Positions 25,225-34,359 of a stretch of 37,475 bases of DNA are shown here, piece after piece (position 1 is the stretch's first letter; every line of letters begins with the position of its first letter). The position numbers were made by a program, and so were the translations under genes. This DNA comes from Fidelibacterota bacterium (GTDB taxonomy: Bacteria > Pseudomonadota > Alphaproteobacteria > Rhodospirillales > Rhodospirillaceae). The notes under the pieces are model-generated. The model saw only the letters and a list, made by a program, of their open reading frames with translations. It had not been told where the DNA came from and made no database searches. The stretch spans positions 1-37,475 of the forward strand of contig CANKHC010000006.1 in NCBI GenBank assembly GCA_947481595.1, read 5' to 3'.

Positions 25225-26995
25225 TTGGCTCGGATTGGTGCTTTCAGCCCCCGCCCTGGCCGCCGAACCGCAGGCCGCGCGCTACGCCGCCGACATCACA
25301 TATCTCGCCAGCGACGAACTGAAGGGCAGGGGCAACGGCACGCCCGAACTCGAAAAAGCCGCCGACTACATCGCCGACCAGTTTAAGCGCGCAGGCCTCA
25401 GGCCCGCCGGCGAGGACGGCACCTTTTTCCAGAAGTTCGAGATCACCGTCGGCGCCGACTTCGGCAAGAACAATGTGCTCTCCATTGCCGGCACCATGAT
25501 GAAGCGTGACGAGGACTTCGTCCCCATCGCCTTCTCGGACACCGCCGATTTCGAAGGCCCGCTGATTTTCGCCGGCTACGGCATCACCGCCCCGGAATAC
25601 AAGTACGACGATTACGGAGCCATCGACGCCACCAACAAGATCGTCGTCGTCTTCGGCCACGAACCGCAAGAGATCGACGCCAACTCCGTCTTCGCCGGCA
25701 CCGAATTCACGCCCTACGCCTCCTACGTCAACAAGGCCATCAACGCCCGCATGCACGGGGCCAAGGGCATCGTCTTCATCACCGATCCTAGCCACGACTA
25801 TGAAGACGTCGGCCCCGCCACGCGCCGCGAAGACACGGGCGACGTCGGCATCCCAGCCGTGCACGCCAAGCGCGCGGCGATCCTGGCCGCCTTCCAGAAC
25901 GGCGGCAAAAATCTCGCCGATCTCAAGCTTGCCATCGACAAGGACCTTACCCCGCAGTCCTTTGAACTCGCGAATGTTCGCGCGCGCATCGCCACCGAGA
26001 TCGTGCGTACGCGCAAGACCGTGCGCAACGTCATGGCCTCGCTGCCGGGCGCTGACCCGGAAATGGCCAAACAGTGGATCGTGCTCGGCGGCCACTACGA
26101 CCACCTGGGTCTGGGCGGCGCCAGCTCGCTCGCCCCCTCGCTGCAGGGCCAGCCGCACCACGGCGCCGACGACAACGCCTCTGGTACGGCCGGCGTGCTG
26201 GAACTCGGCCGCCTGGCCGCCCAGAACAAAGCCGACTGGAAACGCTCCGTCCTCTTCATCGCCTTCGCCGGTGAAGAAGTCGGCCTGCTCGGATCGAGCT
26301 ACTTCGCCAATCACCCGACCGTGCCGCTGTCGGCGATCGATCTCATGGTGAACATGGACATGATCGGCCGCCTCACCAACGAACGCCTCTATATCGGCGG
26401 CGTCGGCACGGCCTCGAGCTTCAAATCCGCCATCGACGAAAGTGCGAAAGGCCTGGGCCTTGCCATCACCACCACCGAGTCAGGTTACGGCCCCAGCGAC
26501 CAGACCGCTTTCAACGCCAAGAAAATTCCGGTGTTGGCCTTCTATACCGGCGCGCACACCGACTACCACAAGCCTTCAGACACCGCCGACAAAATCAACA
26601 CCGCCGGCGCCCTCAGGATTCTCTCCCTCGTCTACAAGACGGCGGGCCGCATCGATGGCGAGTCCCAGAAGCTCGCTTACGTCGACGTGAAAGAAGCTCT
26701 GCCCGCGTTGCGCGGCTCAGGCGGCGGCTACGGCCCTTACTTCGGCTCGGTGCCGGATTTCCGCGACGACGTCAAAGGCGTGCCCTTCTCCGACGTGGTC
26801 GCCGGAAGCCCCGCCGGAAAAGCCGGTCTCAAGGGCGGCGACATCATGATCGAATTCGACCACAAGCCCGTCACGTCGCTCGCCGACTACGCCTTTGTGC
26901 TGCGCCAGAGGAAGCCGGGCGACGTCGTCAACGTGGTTGTCAAACGCGGCAGCGCCGTCGTGCGCGTCGATGTCACTCTCGAAGCAAGGAAGTAA
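25205..26995 (+). CDS. Exported M28-family metallopeptidase with PA-like and PDZ domains
   Basis: 596 residues from the first ATG; the ATG at 25211 fits the upstream GGGG better and gives 594. A signal peptide (PRFLWLGLVLSAPALA) is followed by the M28 fold with a PA-like insert (FAGYGITAPEYKYDDYGAID). Zinc ligands are visible as His297 in GGHYDHLG, Asp322 in GADDNASGT, Glu-Glu in FAGEEVGLLG, Asp in NMDMIGR and His in TDYHKPSDT. The last ~90 residues form a PDZ domain (FSDVVAGSPAGKAGLKGGDI). The family removes N-terminal residues from peptides; this one should act in the periplasm or outside. The next gene follows after two bases, so a peptidase/propeller/amidase operon is likely. A hairpin covers the start region. 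Confidence 0.92.
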   Translation: MKMPRFLWLGLVLSAPALAAEPQAARYAADITYLASDELKGRGNGTPELEKAADYIADQFKRAGLRPAGEDGTFFQKFEITVGADFGKNNVLSIAGTMMKRDEDFVPIAFSDTADFEGPLIFAGYGITAPEYKYDDYGAIDATNKIVVVFGHEPQEIDANSVFAGTEFTPYASYVNKAINARMHGAKGIVFITDPSHDYEDVGPATRREDTGDVGIPAVHAKRAAILAAFQNGGKNLADLKLAIDKDLTPQSFELANVRARIATEIVRTRKTVRNVMASLPGADPEMAKQWIVLGGHYDHLGLGGASSLAPSLQGQPHHGADDNASGTAGVLELGRLAAQNKADWKRSVLFIAFAGEEVGLLGSSYFANHPTVPLSAIDLMVNMDMIGRLTNERLYIGGVGTASSFKSAIDESAKGLGLAITTTESGYGPSDQTAFNAKKIPVLAFYTGAHTDYHKPSDTADKINTAGALRILSLVYKTAGRIDGESQKLAYVDVKEALPALRGSGGGYGPYFGSVPDFRDDVKGVPFSDVVAGSPAGKAGLKGGDIMIEFDHKPVTSLADYAFVLRQRKPGDVVNVVVKRGSAVVRVDVTLEARK

Positions 26996-26997
26996 CG

Positions 26998-28044
26998 ATG
27001 CGCAACGCCCTTCTCGCCACGCTCGCGATCTTCGCCCTCGTGCCCGCGCAGGCCGCGCAGACTTCTGCGCCCATCACCGCAGGCCCCAAGGAAACCCACT
27101 TCAAAAACATCCGCCAACTCACCTTCGGCGGCGAGAACGCCGAGGCCTACTTCTCCCTCGACGGCAAGAAGATCAGCTTTCAGTCGACGCGCGCGCCTTA
27201 TAAGTGCGACCAGCAGTTCACCATGAACATCGACGGCTCCGACTTGAAGTTGGCCTCGACCGGCATGGGACGCACCACCTGCGGCTACTTCACGCCCGAT
27301 GGCCAGCGTCTGATCTACGCCTCCACGCATAAGGCTTCGCCCGACTGCCCGGCGCCGCCCAGCCAGAAGGAAGGCTATGTCTGGGCGATCTATCCCACCT
27401 TCGACATCTATTCGGTCAAGCTCGACGGCACCGACCTCAAGCAGCTGACCACGACCAATGGCTATGACGCCGAAGGCACCATCTCGCCCGACGGCAAGAA
27501 AATCCTGTTCACCTCCACTCGCGACGGCGACCTCGAGCTCTACGACATGAATCTCGACGGCTCCAGCCCGCGCCGCCTGACCAATGCCTTGGGCTATGAC
27601 GGCGGGGCTTGGCATTCGCAAGACGGCCAGTGGATCGTCTGGCGCGCCAACCGCCCGAAGACCGAAGCCGAAGTGGCGCGCTACAAGGATCTGTTCACGC
27701 GTGACATGGTGATGCCGTCGAAGATGGAGCTGTTCACCATGAAGGCCGACGGTACCGAGCAGAAGCAGATCACAAATAATGGCGCGGCCAACTTCGCGCC
27801 CTATTTCATGCCCGACGGCAAGCGCATCATCTTCGCCTCCAATATGACCAATCCGCGCGGCGGCAACTTCGACCTGTACACTATCAACCGCGACGGCACC
27901 GGCCTCACGCAGCTCACCTTCGACGAAAGCTTTGACGGCTTCCCGATGTTCTCGCCCGACGGCAAAAAGATCATCTGGGAATCCAACCGCAATGCCGCCA
28001 AGCCGGGCGAGACCAATATCTTCATCGCCGATTGGGTCGAATAA
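26998..28044 (+). CDS. Exported TolB-like (PD40) beta-propeller protein
   Basis: 348 residues with a signal peptide (cleavage near AQAA). Repeated blades match the WD40-like PD40/TolB pattern: AEAYFSLDGKKISFQSTRAP, GYFTPDGQRLIYAST, EGTISPDGKKILFTSTRDGD, APYFMPDGKRIIFASN, PMFSPDGKKIIWESN. Six blades can be counted. No catalytic peptidase domain follows, so it is a binding or scaffold protein. AAGGAAGT in the end of the M28 gene serves as ribosome-binding site, and the genes are two bases apart. In other bacteria such propellers often accompany exported peptidases; that partnership is inferred here from position. Confidence 0.88.
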   Translation: MRNALLATLAIFALVPAQAAQTSAPITAGPKETHFKNIRQLTFGGENAEAYFSLDGKKISFQSTRAPYKCDQQFTMNIDGSDLKLASTGMGRTTCGYFTPDGQRLIYASTHKASPDCPAPPSQKEGYVWAIYPTFDIYSVKLDGTDLKQLTTTNGYDAEGTISPDGKKILFTSTRDGDLELYDMNLDGSSPRRLTNALGYDGGAWHSQDGQWIVWRANRPKTEAEVARYKDLFTRDMVMPSKMELFTMKADGTEQKQITNNGAANFAPYFMPDGKRIIFASNMTNPRGGNFDLYTINRDGTGLTQLTFDESFDGFPMFSPDGKKIIWESNRNAAKPGETNIFIADWVE

Positions 28045-28070
28045 AGCACAGGGTGCCGGTTTCGTTTTTC

Positions 28071-29654
28071 ATGGTTCGTTTCCACAAATTCCTCTGCGTC
28101 GCCGCAGCCCTCGCGTTCACGGCTTGCGTGAATAGACCGGCCGCGCCCTACGGCGTCGAGGAGGTCTCGCTCCAGCAGATCTCCACCGATCTTGCTGCCG
28201 GGCGCACCACCTCGGTCGCCGTCACCGAGGCGTATATCGCGCGCATCAAGGCCTATGATGCGGCCCTGCATGCCGTCATCGCCATTTTGCCTGACGCCCT
28301 CGACCAGGCCCGCGCCTCGGACGCGCGGCGCAGCAAAGGCCACGCGCTCGGTCCGCTCGACGGGGTGCCGATCCTGATCAAGGACAACATCGACGTCGCC
28401 GGCATCCCCACCACCGCCGGGTCCTACGCCCTGATCGACAACTTGCCGGCCGAGGATTCCGAAATCGCGCGGCGCCTGCGCGCGGCGGGCGCTGTGCTTC
28501 TCGGCAAGACCAACACTACCCAGTTCGCCAACTTCCGCACGCGCTTTGTCCTGAACGGCTCCACCGTCGGCGGCGTGCCGCACAACCCCTATGACCTGAC
28601 CCGCACGCCTTGCGGCTCCAGCAGCGGCTCAGGCATCGCCGCAACCGTCAGCTTTGCCGCCGCCGCCATCGGCACCGAGACCAGCGGCTCGATCGTCTGC
28701 CCCGCTTCGGTGATGAGTCTCGTGGGCATCAAGCCCACCGTGGCGCTGATCTCGCGCCGGGGCATCATTCCCATCAGCCATAACCAGGATACCGCCGGAC
28801 CCTTGGCGCGTTCGGTGACCGACGCCGCCATGCTGCTCAACGTCATGGCAGGGTCCGACCCCGGCGACGCGCCGACCGCGGTCTCCGACAGCCACAAGAC
28901 CGACTATGTCAAAGGCCTCGATCCGAATGCACTGCGCGGCAAGCGCATCGGTGTCGTGCGCGGGCTCTCGGGCTACGACATCCGCTCGTCCGCACCCTTC
29001 GAAGCCGCCATCGATATCCTCGCCGCGCAAGGCGCTGAACTCGTCGACGTGCCGCGCCAGCTCTTCGAGGACCTGACCTCCGAGATGCAGGTCATCCTTC
29101 TCCACGACTTCAAGATCGAGCTCAACGCCTACCTCGCGCACACGTCCCCGGCGGTGAAAACGCGCACCCTGGCCGACCTCATCGCTTTCAGCAAAACCGA
29201 TCCGCGCGAAAAAATGCACCGCGTCGACATGTTCGAAGCCGCGCAGTCGACCGGCGGCGACGACACCGACTACCGGCGCATTGTCGCCCACGCCCAAGAC
29301 ACCGCCGGCGCGCACGGCATCGGCCGCGCGCTTTCGGAATACAATGTCACGGCACTGGTGGTCCCCACGCTGGGACCGGCACCGCACATCGCCCCCGACG
29401 GCACCGACACCGCCGTCTACGACCCCAACATATCGAAGGAATCCTTCCGCCCCAGCCCGATCAGCATCGCGGCCATCGCCGGCTATCCGCATATCACCAT
29501 GCCCAACGGCAACGTCAGCGGCCTTCCGGTGGGGCTCTCCTTTATCGGAGCGCCCTGGAGCGAATCCGTGCTGCTCTCCTATGCCTACGCCTACGAACAG
29601 GCCGCACCCAAACGTCTGGCGCCCCCGCCCCTCAAGGCGACACTCACGCCTTAA
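28071..29654 (+). CDS. Lipoprotein amidase (amidase signature family)
   Basis: 527 residues from the ATG at 28071, which gives a lipoprotein signal MVRFHKFLCVAAALAFTAC with a lipobox FTAC; the open frame starts earlier inside the propeller gene. Catalytic parts of the amidase signature family are Lys104 in PILIKDNID, the serine-rich CGSSSGSG (S183-S185) and the nucleophile region GTETSGSIVCPAS (S207 likely nucleophile). The family hydrolyses amide bonds in varied substrates; the exported, lipid-anchored location suggests peptides, peptidoglycan fragments or xenobiotic amides, not the tRNA-dependent GatA role. It is 26 bases after the propeller gene and last in the operon; the ribosome-binding site is weak. 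Confidence 0.88.
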   Translation: MVRFHKFLCVAAALAFTACVNRPAAPYGVEEVSLQQISTDLAAGRTTSVAVTEAYIARIKAYDAALHAVIAILPDALDQARASDARRSKGHALGPLDGVPILIKDNIDVAGIPTTAGSYALIDNLPAEDSEIARRLRAAGAVLLGKTNTTQFANFRTRFVLNGSTVGGVPHNPYDLTRTPCGSSSGSGIAATVSFAAAAIGTETSGSIVCPASVMSLVGIKPTVALISRRGIIPISHNQDTAGPLARSVTDAAMLLNVMAGSDPGDAPTAVSDSHKTDYVKGLDPNALRGKRIGVVRGLSGYDIRSSAPFEAAIDILAAQGAELVDVPRQLFEDLTSEMQVILLHDFKIELNAYLAHTSPAVKTRTLADLIAFSKTDPREKMHRVDMFEAAQSTGGDDTDYRRIVAHAQDTAGAHGIGRALSEYNVTALVVPTLGPAPHIAPDGTDTAVYDPNISKESFRPSPISIAAIAGYPHITMPNGNVSGLPVGLSFIGAPWSESVLLSYAYAYEQAAPKRLAPPPLKATLTP

Positions 29655-29871
29655 ACCGTGCAGCGTTTCGCGGACCACACGCAACGGTAGTGCGAATAAG
29701 GCAATGAACCCGTCGAGTCCTCCACATCTGTGGGGCTCTTCAGATTCCTTAATTCCCCACGCGACCTGTGTCTACATTTCAGCGTAAGTTCGGCGCAGGT
29801 CGTCTCCTGTGCCGGATAACTTGGGGTTTAGGCACAGCATCGGGCGACCCGCCGCCAGAAAGGGGGTTTCC
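29655..29871 (+). promoter_or_regulatory. Promoter-bearing gap before the DUF1800 gene
   Basis: 217 bases with lower GC content in the middle (TTCCTTAATTCC near 29746-29757) and a short CCACA-TC-TGTGG repeat near 29723. It should contain the amidase terminator and the promoter of the next operon, but I see no confident hexamers. AGAAAGGGGG at 29858-29867 is the ribosome-binding site of the ATG at 29872. Confidence 0.35.
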
Positions 29872-31491
29872 ATGCTGCCGACTGAACCGGATCGAATCCG
29901 CCGTGCACTCAATCGCCTGACGTTCGGTGCCCGCGACACCGATGTCTCCAACGCCACCATCATGGGGCTTGGCACGTGGCTCGCCGAACAATTGGCGCCG
30001 CCGCCGGGCGACGACCCGGCGCTCTACAATTACATCTCTCAGCAAGTGATGCCGATCGAATACGCCGCGCCCTCCGTGAGCGACACGCGCGGCATGTGGT
30101 CGGCGGTCAAGGAATCGCGCCCGCTCTATTATCTCTTCACCGATGTGCCGACGTTGTGGTCGGTCGCTGTCGGGGCCAGCACGAGTTACGCGCCGGCCGA
30201 ACGCACGCGCATTCGTCAAGAATTGATCGCCGCCACCTATATCCGCAACGCCCACAGCCAATATCAGCTGCGCGAGGTCATGACCGACTTCTGGCTGAAC
30301 CATTTCAACATCGGCAAGGCCGAGAACGAACTCGCCACCGCCATGCTGCCGATGTTCGACAGCGTTTCCATCCGCCCGCAGGCCTTCGGCAACTTCCGCC
30401 AGCTGCTCGAAGCTACGGCGACCTCGCCTGCGATGCTGATCTATCTCGACAACTGGGTCAGCACCGCCGCCACGCCGAATGAGAACTACGCCCGCGAGAT
30501 CATGGAGCTGCATACGCTGGGGGCCACGTCCTACTTCGGCAAGGATCCTTCCGAGACCGGCTACTCGGTCGGCGTCGATGGCATCGCCAACGGTTATACC
30601 GACCAGGACGTCATCCAGGCTTCACGCGCGCTCTCGGGCTGGACGCTCAAGAACGGCCAGCGCAATGCCGGACGCTTGGTCTCTTCCACCGGCGAGTTCT
30701 TCTACAACCCCGGCCAGCACAACACGACCGCCAGCAAGATCCTCAATGTCGAAGTCGGCTCCTACCGCGGCGACATGGAGCAGGGGCGCCGCTTCCTCGA
30801 CATCATCGCCTATCACCCGAAGACTGGACCGTTCGTTGTCGGCAAGCTGATGCGCCGCTTCTTCGGCGACAACCCGCCGGCGGCGGTGACGGAGCGCGCG
30901 GTCGCGGCCTGGAACGCCAATCTCACCGCGCCCGATCAGATCAAGAAAGTACTCGAGGCCATCGTGTTGGGCGGCGACGAGATTTCCGCCCTGCCGGCCA
31001 CCAAAGTCCGTCGTCCTTATGAGCGCCTGCTCGCCATGGCCCGCACCACCGGGGCCATCATCAACGCCAACGCCACGCTCACGACGCTGCTCGACTCCCT
31101 CAACGACGGACCTTGGGCCTGGCAAGGGCCCAATGGCCGGCCCGACAACGACGATTATTGGCTGGCCACCGGTGCGGTGCTCACCACCTGGAATCTGCTG
31201 CTCGCGCAGCCGGGCGCTGCCTATGTCACAGCTTCGCTCACCAACCAGACGCCGGTTGAGGTGATGAATACCGCCATGGGTGTGGTCGACTACTGGGTCG
31301 GACGCATGGTCGGCCATAGCCTGGACGCAAGCCGCATGACCGCGCTCTACAACGATCAGGGCGGCACATCCGGCGTGCCCGCCGCGCGGCGCAGTTCGAC
31401 CAATACGAACACCGTCGCCACGCGCACCGAGACCGCGCTGCGCCGTCTGGTCGGCATGATCGCCGGCACCGTCGAATTCACCTATCGCTAG
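29872..31491 (+). CDS. DUF1800 family protein
   Basis: 539 residues from ATG 29872, chosen for the strong AGAAAGGGGG just before it over an earlier in-frame start at 29809. Family landmarks: RRALNRLTFGAR at the N-terminus, LREVMTDFWLNHFNIG, MLIYLDNWVS, PNENYAREIMELHTLG and DVIQASRALSGWTLKNG. DUF1800 has no established biochemical function; it is almost always paired with a DUF1501 gene, as here 10 bases downstream. A segment around residues 222-240 between ELHTLG and DVIQASRALSGW is longer than the usual short link. No clear signal peptide from this start, although the partner is Tat-exported. Confidence 0.92.
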   Translation: MLPTEPDRIRRALNRLTFGARDTDVSNATIMGLGTWLAEQLAPPPGDDPALYNYISQQVMPIEYAAPSVSDTRGMWSAVKESRPLYYLFTDVPTLWSVAVGASTSYAPAERTRIRQELIAATYIRNAHSQYQLREVMTDFWLNHFNIGKAENELATAMLPMFDSVSIRPQAFGNFRQLLEATATSPAMLIYLDNWVSTAATPNENYAREIMELHTLGATSYFGKDPSETGYSVGVDGIANGYTDQDVIQASRALSGWTLKNGQRNAGRLVSSTGEFFYNPGQHNTTASKILNVEVGSYRGDMEQGRRFLDIIAYHPKTGPFVVGKLMRRFFGDNPPAAVTERAVAAWNANLTAPDQIKKVLEAIVLGGDEISALPATKVRRPYERLLAMARTTGAIINANATLTTLLDSLNDGPWAWQGPNGRPDNDDYWLATGAVLTTWNLLLAQPGAAYVTASLTNQTPVEVMNTAMGVVDYWVGRMVGHSLDASRMTALYNDQGGTSGVPAARRSSTNTNTVATRTETALRRLVGMIAGTVEFTYR

Positions 31492-31501
31492 GGGGACCCA
31501 C

Positions 31502-32716
31502 ATGAACATCTCTCGCCGCAATCTTCTCGGCAGCACCCTCGCGGGTGCGGGCCTTGCCACACTCGCCCCCGGCCTGCGCGTCGCTTTCGGTGCCGACGCC
31601 GGCGCCACGCGTGACGCACTTGTCGTCATCTTCCAGCGCGGCGCCGCCGACTGGCTGCAGATGTTGGCGCCCTCAGGCGATGCCGACTACATCCGCGCGC
31701 GCCCGAACATCCGCGTCGCCGCCAATGCCGGCATCGGCCTCGGCACCATGAACGGCACCGACATGTATCTCTCGGCCAGCGCGCCCGAGCTCAAGACGCT
31801 CTACGACGCCGGCCAGCTGGCTTTCGTGCACGCCGCCGGCATGCCCACCAACAGCCGCAGCCACTTCGATTGCCAGGACATGATGGAGAAGGCGGCGGTG
31901 GAAACCGAAGGCAAGCAAACCACCGGCTGGCTGACGCGCCATCTCGCGTCCATCGACACCGGCCTGCCGATCCTCGCTACATTATCAGCAAGCCTCAGCG
32001 CCCCGGTTTCGCTCCAGGGCAACAATCAGGTCGTGGCTATCGGCAACTCCACCACCTTCAACGTCAGCGGCGGCGACGCCAACCTCAACCTCTTGCGCAA
32101 CTTGAATGCCGGCGGCTCGAAGTTCGAAGCCAAGGCGCGCGAGACCCTGGACGCGGTCTCCAGCATTCAGTTGGGCCTGCGCACCATCAACACCTCGCAG
32201 TCCAACAACGCCGGATATACGGGGGGCCAGCTCTCCACCGCCCTGCGCTCGCTGGCGCAGATGATCAAAATGAACGTCGGCGTCACCACGGCGACGGTCG
32301 ATTTCGGCGGCTGGGATATGCACAACGGCCTGGTCACTGAGTTCGCAGCCCGGACCCAGGAATTCAGCCGTTCCATCGCTGCCTTCTGGCGCGACATGGC
32401 TGACTACCAAAGCCGCATCACCGTCGTCACCATGACCGAGTTCGGCCGCCGCCTGACCGAGAACGCGAGCCTCGGCACCGACCACGGCTCGGCCTCGGGC
32501 ATGCTGGTGCTGGGCGGCAATGTGAACGGCGGCAAGCTCTACGGCAACTGGCCGGGGCTGGCTGCCAGCGCGCTCACCAGCGGCGACCTGACCGTGACCA
32601 CCGACTACCGCCAGGTCCTCTCGGAAATCCTGGTCAACCGCCATACCGAGAAAAACCTGGCCGCGGTCTTCCCCTCGGTCAAATACGCGCCTCTGGGGAT
32701 TATCAAGACGGCCTAG
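31502..32716 (+). CDS. DUF1501 family protein, Tat-exported
   Basis: 404 residues. The N-terminus NISRRNLLGSTLAGAGLA is a twin-arginine signal with cleavage near AFGA-D. The family is related to the alkaline phosphatase/sulfatase fold; visible landmarks are LVVIFQRGAADWLQMLAP, THE-like metal-site region SRSHFDCQDMME, FGGWDMHNG, TMTEFGRRLTEN and GTDHGSASGMLVLGG. Activity is not established. It directly follows the DUF1800 gene and is the second member of that conserved pair. Its end is followed by a GGCTGAA...TTCAGCC hairpin. Confidence 0.92.
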   Translation: MNISRRNLLGSTLAGAGLATLAPGLRVAFGADAGATRDALVVIFQRGAADWLQMLAPSGDADYIRARPNIRVAANAGIGLGTMNGTDMYLSASAPELKTLYDAGQLAFVHAAGMPTNSRSHFDCQDMMEKAAVETEGKQTTGWLTRHLASIDTGLPILATLSASLSAPVSLQGNNQVVAIGNSTTFNVSGGDANLNLLRNLNAGGSKFEAKARETLDAVSSIQLGLRTINTSQSNNAGYTGGQLSTALRSLAQMIKMNVGVTTATVDFGGWDMHNGLVTEFAARTQEFSRSIAAFWRDMADYQSRITVVTMTEFGRRLTENASLGTDHGSASGMLVLGGNVNGGKLYGNWPGLAASALTSGDLTVTTDYRQVLSEILVNRHTEKNLAAVFPSVKYAPLGIIKTA

Positions 32717-32767
32717 GCTCGAATTTCCTGCGCGGACTTTTGCAGGCGCCTGAAAATTTCTCCCGCC

Positions 32768-32788
32768 GGCTGAATTGAACCTTCAGCC
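32768..32788 (+). other. Short hairpin after the DUF1501 gene
   Basis: GGCTGAA and TTCAGCC form a 7-pair stem around TTGAACC. There is no T run, so termination would be weak; the next gene starts 70 bases on with GGAGGG before its ATG. Confidence 0.4.
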
Positions 32789-32857
32789 CTCTCGCACGTT
32801 GACCCCGGTCGTGGCAAAATTCCACGCGTACCGTTCAATCCGCTATGGAGGGCTCAC

Positions 32858-33736
32858 ATGGTTCGTCAGGGGTTTTTGTCCTGTCTGGTTTTGGCCGCAG
32901 CGCTGTTGAGCGCGCCGCTCCGCGCCGCCGAGGACGTCATCGATACGCGCGAAACCTCCAGCGAGCGCGCCATCCCGCTGCTCGCCACACCGAAGGCCGC
33001 TCCCGCTGCTGCGCGTGAAACCCAACAAGGCGTCGGCGGTTCCTGGGGCGCCTCCTACTTCGCCGGCGTCTCGGCCACCGGCACCAACGCTTTTGTCCTG
33101 CGCATCACCAACCGCGGCCCGCGCGCCGGCACCGCCACGGTGACCCTGGCGACGGCGTCGACCGGCGCGGTGCTTGGCACCTGGACCAGCGGCTCCATTC
33201 CGGTCTTTGGCGCGGTCCAATATCCCATCGCCACCATTGCCGCCGCCGTCACGCCGGCGCTGACCCCGGCCCAGCTCGCGGCACCCATGAACCTCTCGGT
33301 CAGCACGACCTTCGCCCCTGCCACGCAACTGCTCACCTTCCACAGCACCACCGGCACGGTTGCCAACGTGACGGCCTGTGGCGCCAATCTGTTCGAAGAC
33401 ATTTATCTTCTTGGCCACATGGAAGGCCCGAATACCGCCGGCATGTCGTCGGCGGTGCGTATATTCAACGGCTCTGGCCGCACTTTGGCGGCGCATCTGA
33501 CGATCTACGATGCGGGCGGCGGTGCACAGATCGGCACCTGGAATTCCCAGGACATTCCGTCCGGCGCCAGCATCACCATGTCCACGGCGGCCATCCTCGC
33601 CGCCGCCACGCCCGCCATTCCGGCGACAACGGCCGCGGTGACGATCCTGGCCACGCCGGTCCGCGGGCTTCGCCTCGAACACGTCGTCATGGCCGGCGGT
33701 GCGCTCACCGATCTCACCAGCGCCTGCAGCCCATAA
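32858..33736 (+). CDS. Exported protein with an internal duplication, unknown function
   Basis: 292 residues with a signal peptide (GFLSCLVLAAALLSAPLRAA). Two related ~56-residue repeats are visible at residues 79-134 and 198-253; shared positions include V.RI.N...R, GA..GTW.S..IP and A.I.AA.TPA. The repeats look like small beta-sandwich units. Two cysteines (C174 in VTACGANLF and C290 near the end) may pair. It is rich in alanine, threonine and glycine, as in surface or adhesive proteins, but I recognise no family. It follows the DUF1800/DUF1501 pair after 141 bases and may be functionally linked with it. GGAGGG precedes the ATG. Confidence 0.75.
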   Translation: MVRQGFLSCLVLAAALLSAPLRAAEDVIDTRETSSERAIPLLATPKAAPAAARETQQGVGGSWGASYFAGVSATGTNAFVLRITNRGPRAGTATVTLATASTGAVLGTWTSGSIPVFGAVQYPIATIAAAVTPALTPAQLAAPMNLSVSTTFAPATQLLTFHSTTGTVANVTACGANLFEDIYLLGHMEGPNTAGMSSAVRIFNGSGRTLAAHLTIYDAGGGAQIGTWNSQDIPSGASITMSTAAILAAATPAIPATTAAVTILATPVRGLRLEHVVMAGGALTDLTSACSP

Positions 33737-33780
33737 CTCAACCGTTCAGAGAGACCGGGAGGCCATGCTATTCCTAGAGC

Positions 33781-34359
33781 ATGGTCCCGGCATTCCTCAA
33801 GCGCATCTACAAGAAACTCTTCCGCGATCCCGCGATCGCGGCGCTGCCTTCGCGCGTCTGGCTGCACACCGATCTCCTGCCGGCGCTCAAAGCCGCCGGC
33901 CATACGCGCATGCTGTTTGTCGGCACGCAGTCCTACAACGGACTCTTTTATCGCCATTGCCAAGGGCTCAAGGTTTTCAGCATCGACCCCGATCCGGTGA
34001 ACGCGCGCTACGCGGCTCCCAGCGGGCACTTCATCGGCTATGTCCAGGACTTGGCGCGCCTGGCACCCGGCACGTCCTTTGACGTCATTGTCTTCAACGG
34101 CATCATCGGCTTCGGCGTCAACGATGTGCCCGCCGCCCTCGACGCCCTGCGCGCCATGGCCGTTGCCGCGGCACCCGGCGCCTTGCTGATCATCGGCTGG
34201 AACCCGGGGCGCACCGACGGCCAGGAAATCCTGGCTATGCGTCCGCATCTGACGCCCACCACCGTCGGCGCGCTCTCGCATGTGGTGGAATTCCCGGCCT
34301 TGGGCCGCGCCCAACGCAATGCGCATATCTACGAGTTCTACCGCTTTGGACCTTCATAA
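33781..34359 (+). CDS. Small class I methyltransferase-like protein
   Basis: 192 residues with a Rossmann-type order: TRMLFVGTQSYNGLFY at motif I, an acidic end of strand 2 in VFSIDPDPVNARY, and FDVIVFNGIIGFGVND at motif IV, then a strand GALLIIGWNPG. This resembles SAM-dependent methyltransferases, but the glycine loop of motif I is weak (VGTQSYNG), so activity is uncertain. The start must be at or after 33778 because a stop lies in frame at 33775; ATG 33781 is used although the ribosome-binding site is poor. The stop overlaps the next start by one base (34359), so it is coupled to the propeller gene and may act in glycan modification. Confidence 0.7.
   Translation: MVPAFLKRIYKKLFRDPAIAALPSRVWLHTDLLPALKAAGHTRMLFVGTQSYNGLFYRHCQGLKVFSIDPDPVNARYAAPSGHFIGYVQDLARLAPGTSFDVIVFNGIIGFGVNDVPAALDALRAMAVAAAPGALLIIGWNPGRTDGQEILAMRPHLTPTTVGALSHVVEFPALGRAQRNAHIYEFYRFGPS

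Noticed and set aside
33699-34082. Alternative plus frame over the methyltransferase-like gene, with GGGAGG before an ATG at 33765
   Set aside because: The spacing is only two bases, the peptide has no recognisable features, and the overlapping frame has clear Rossmann-type motifs.
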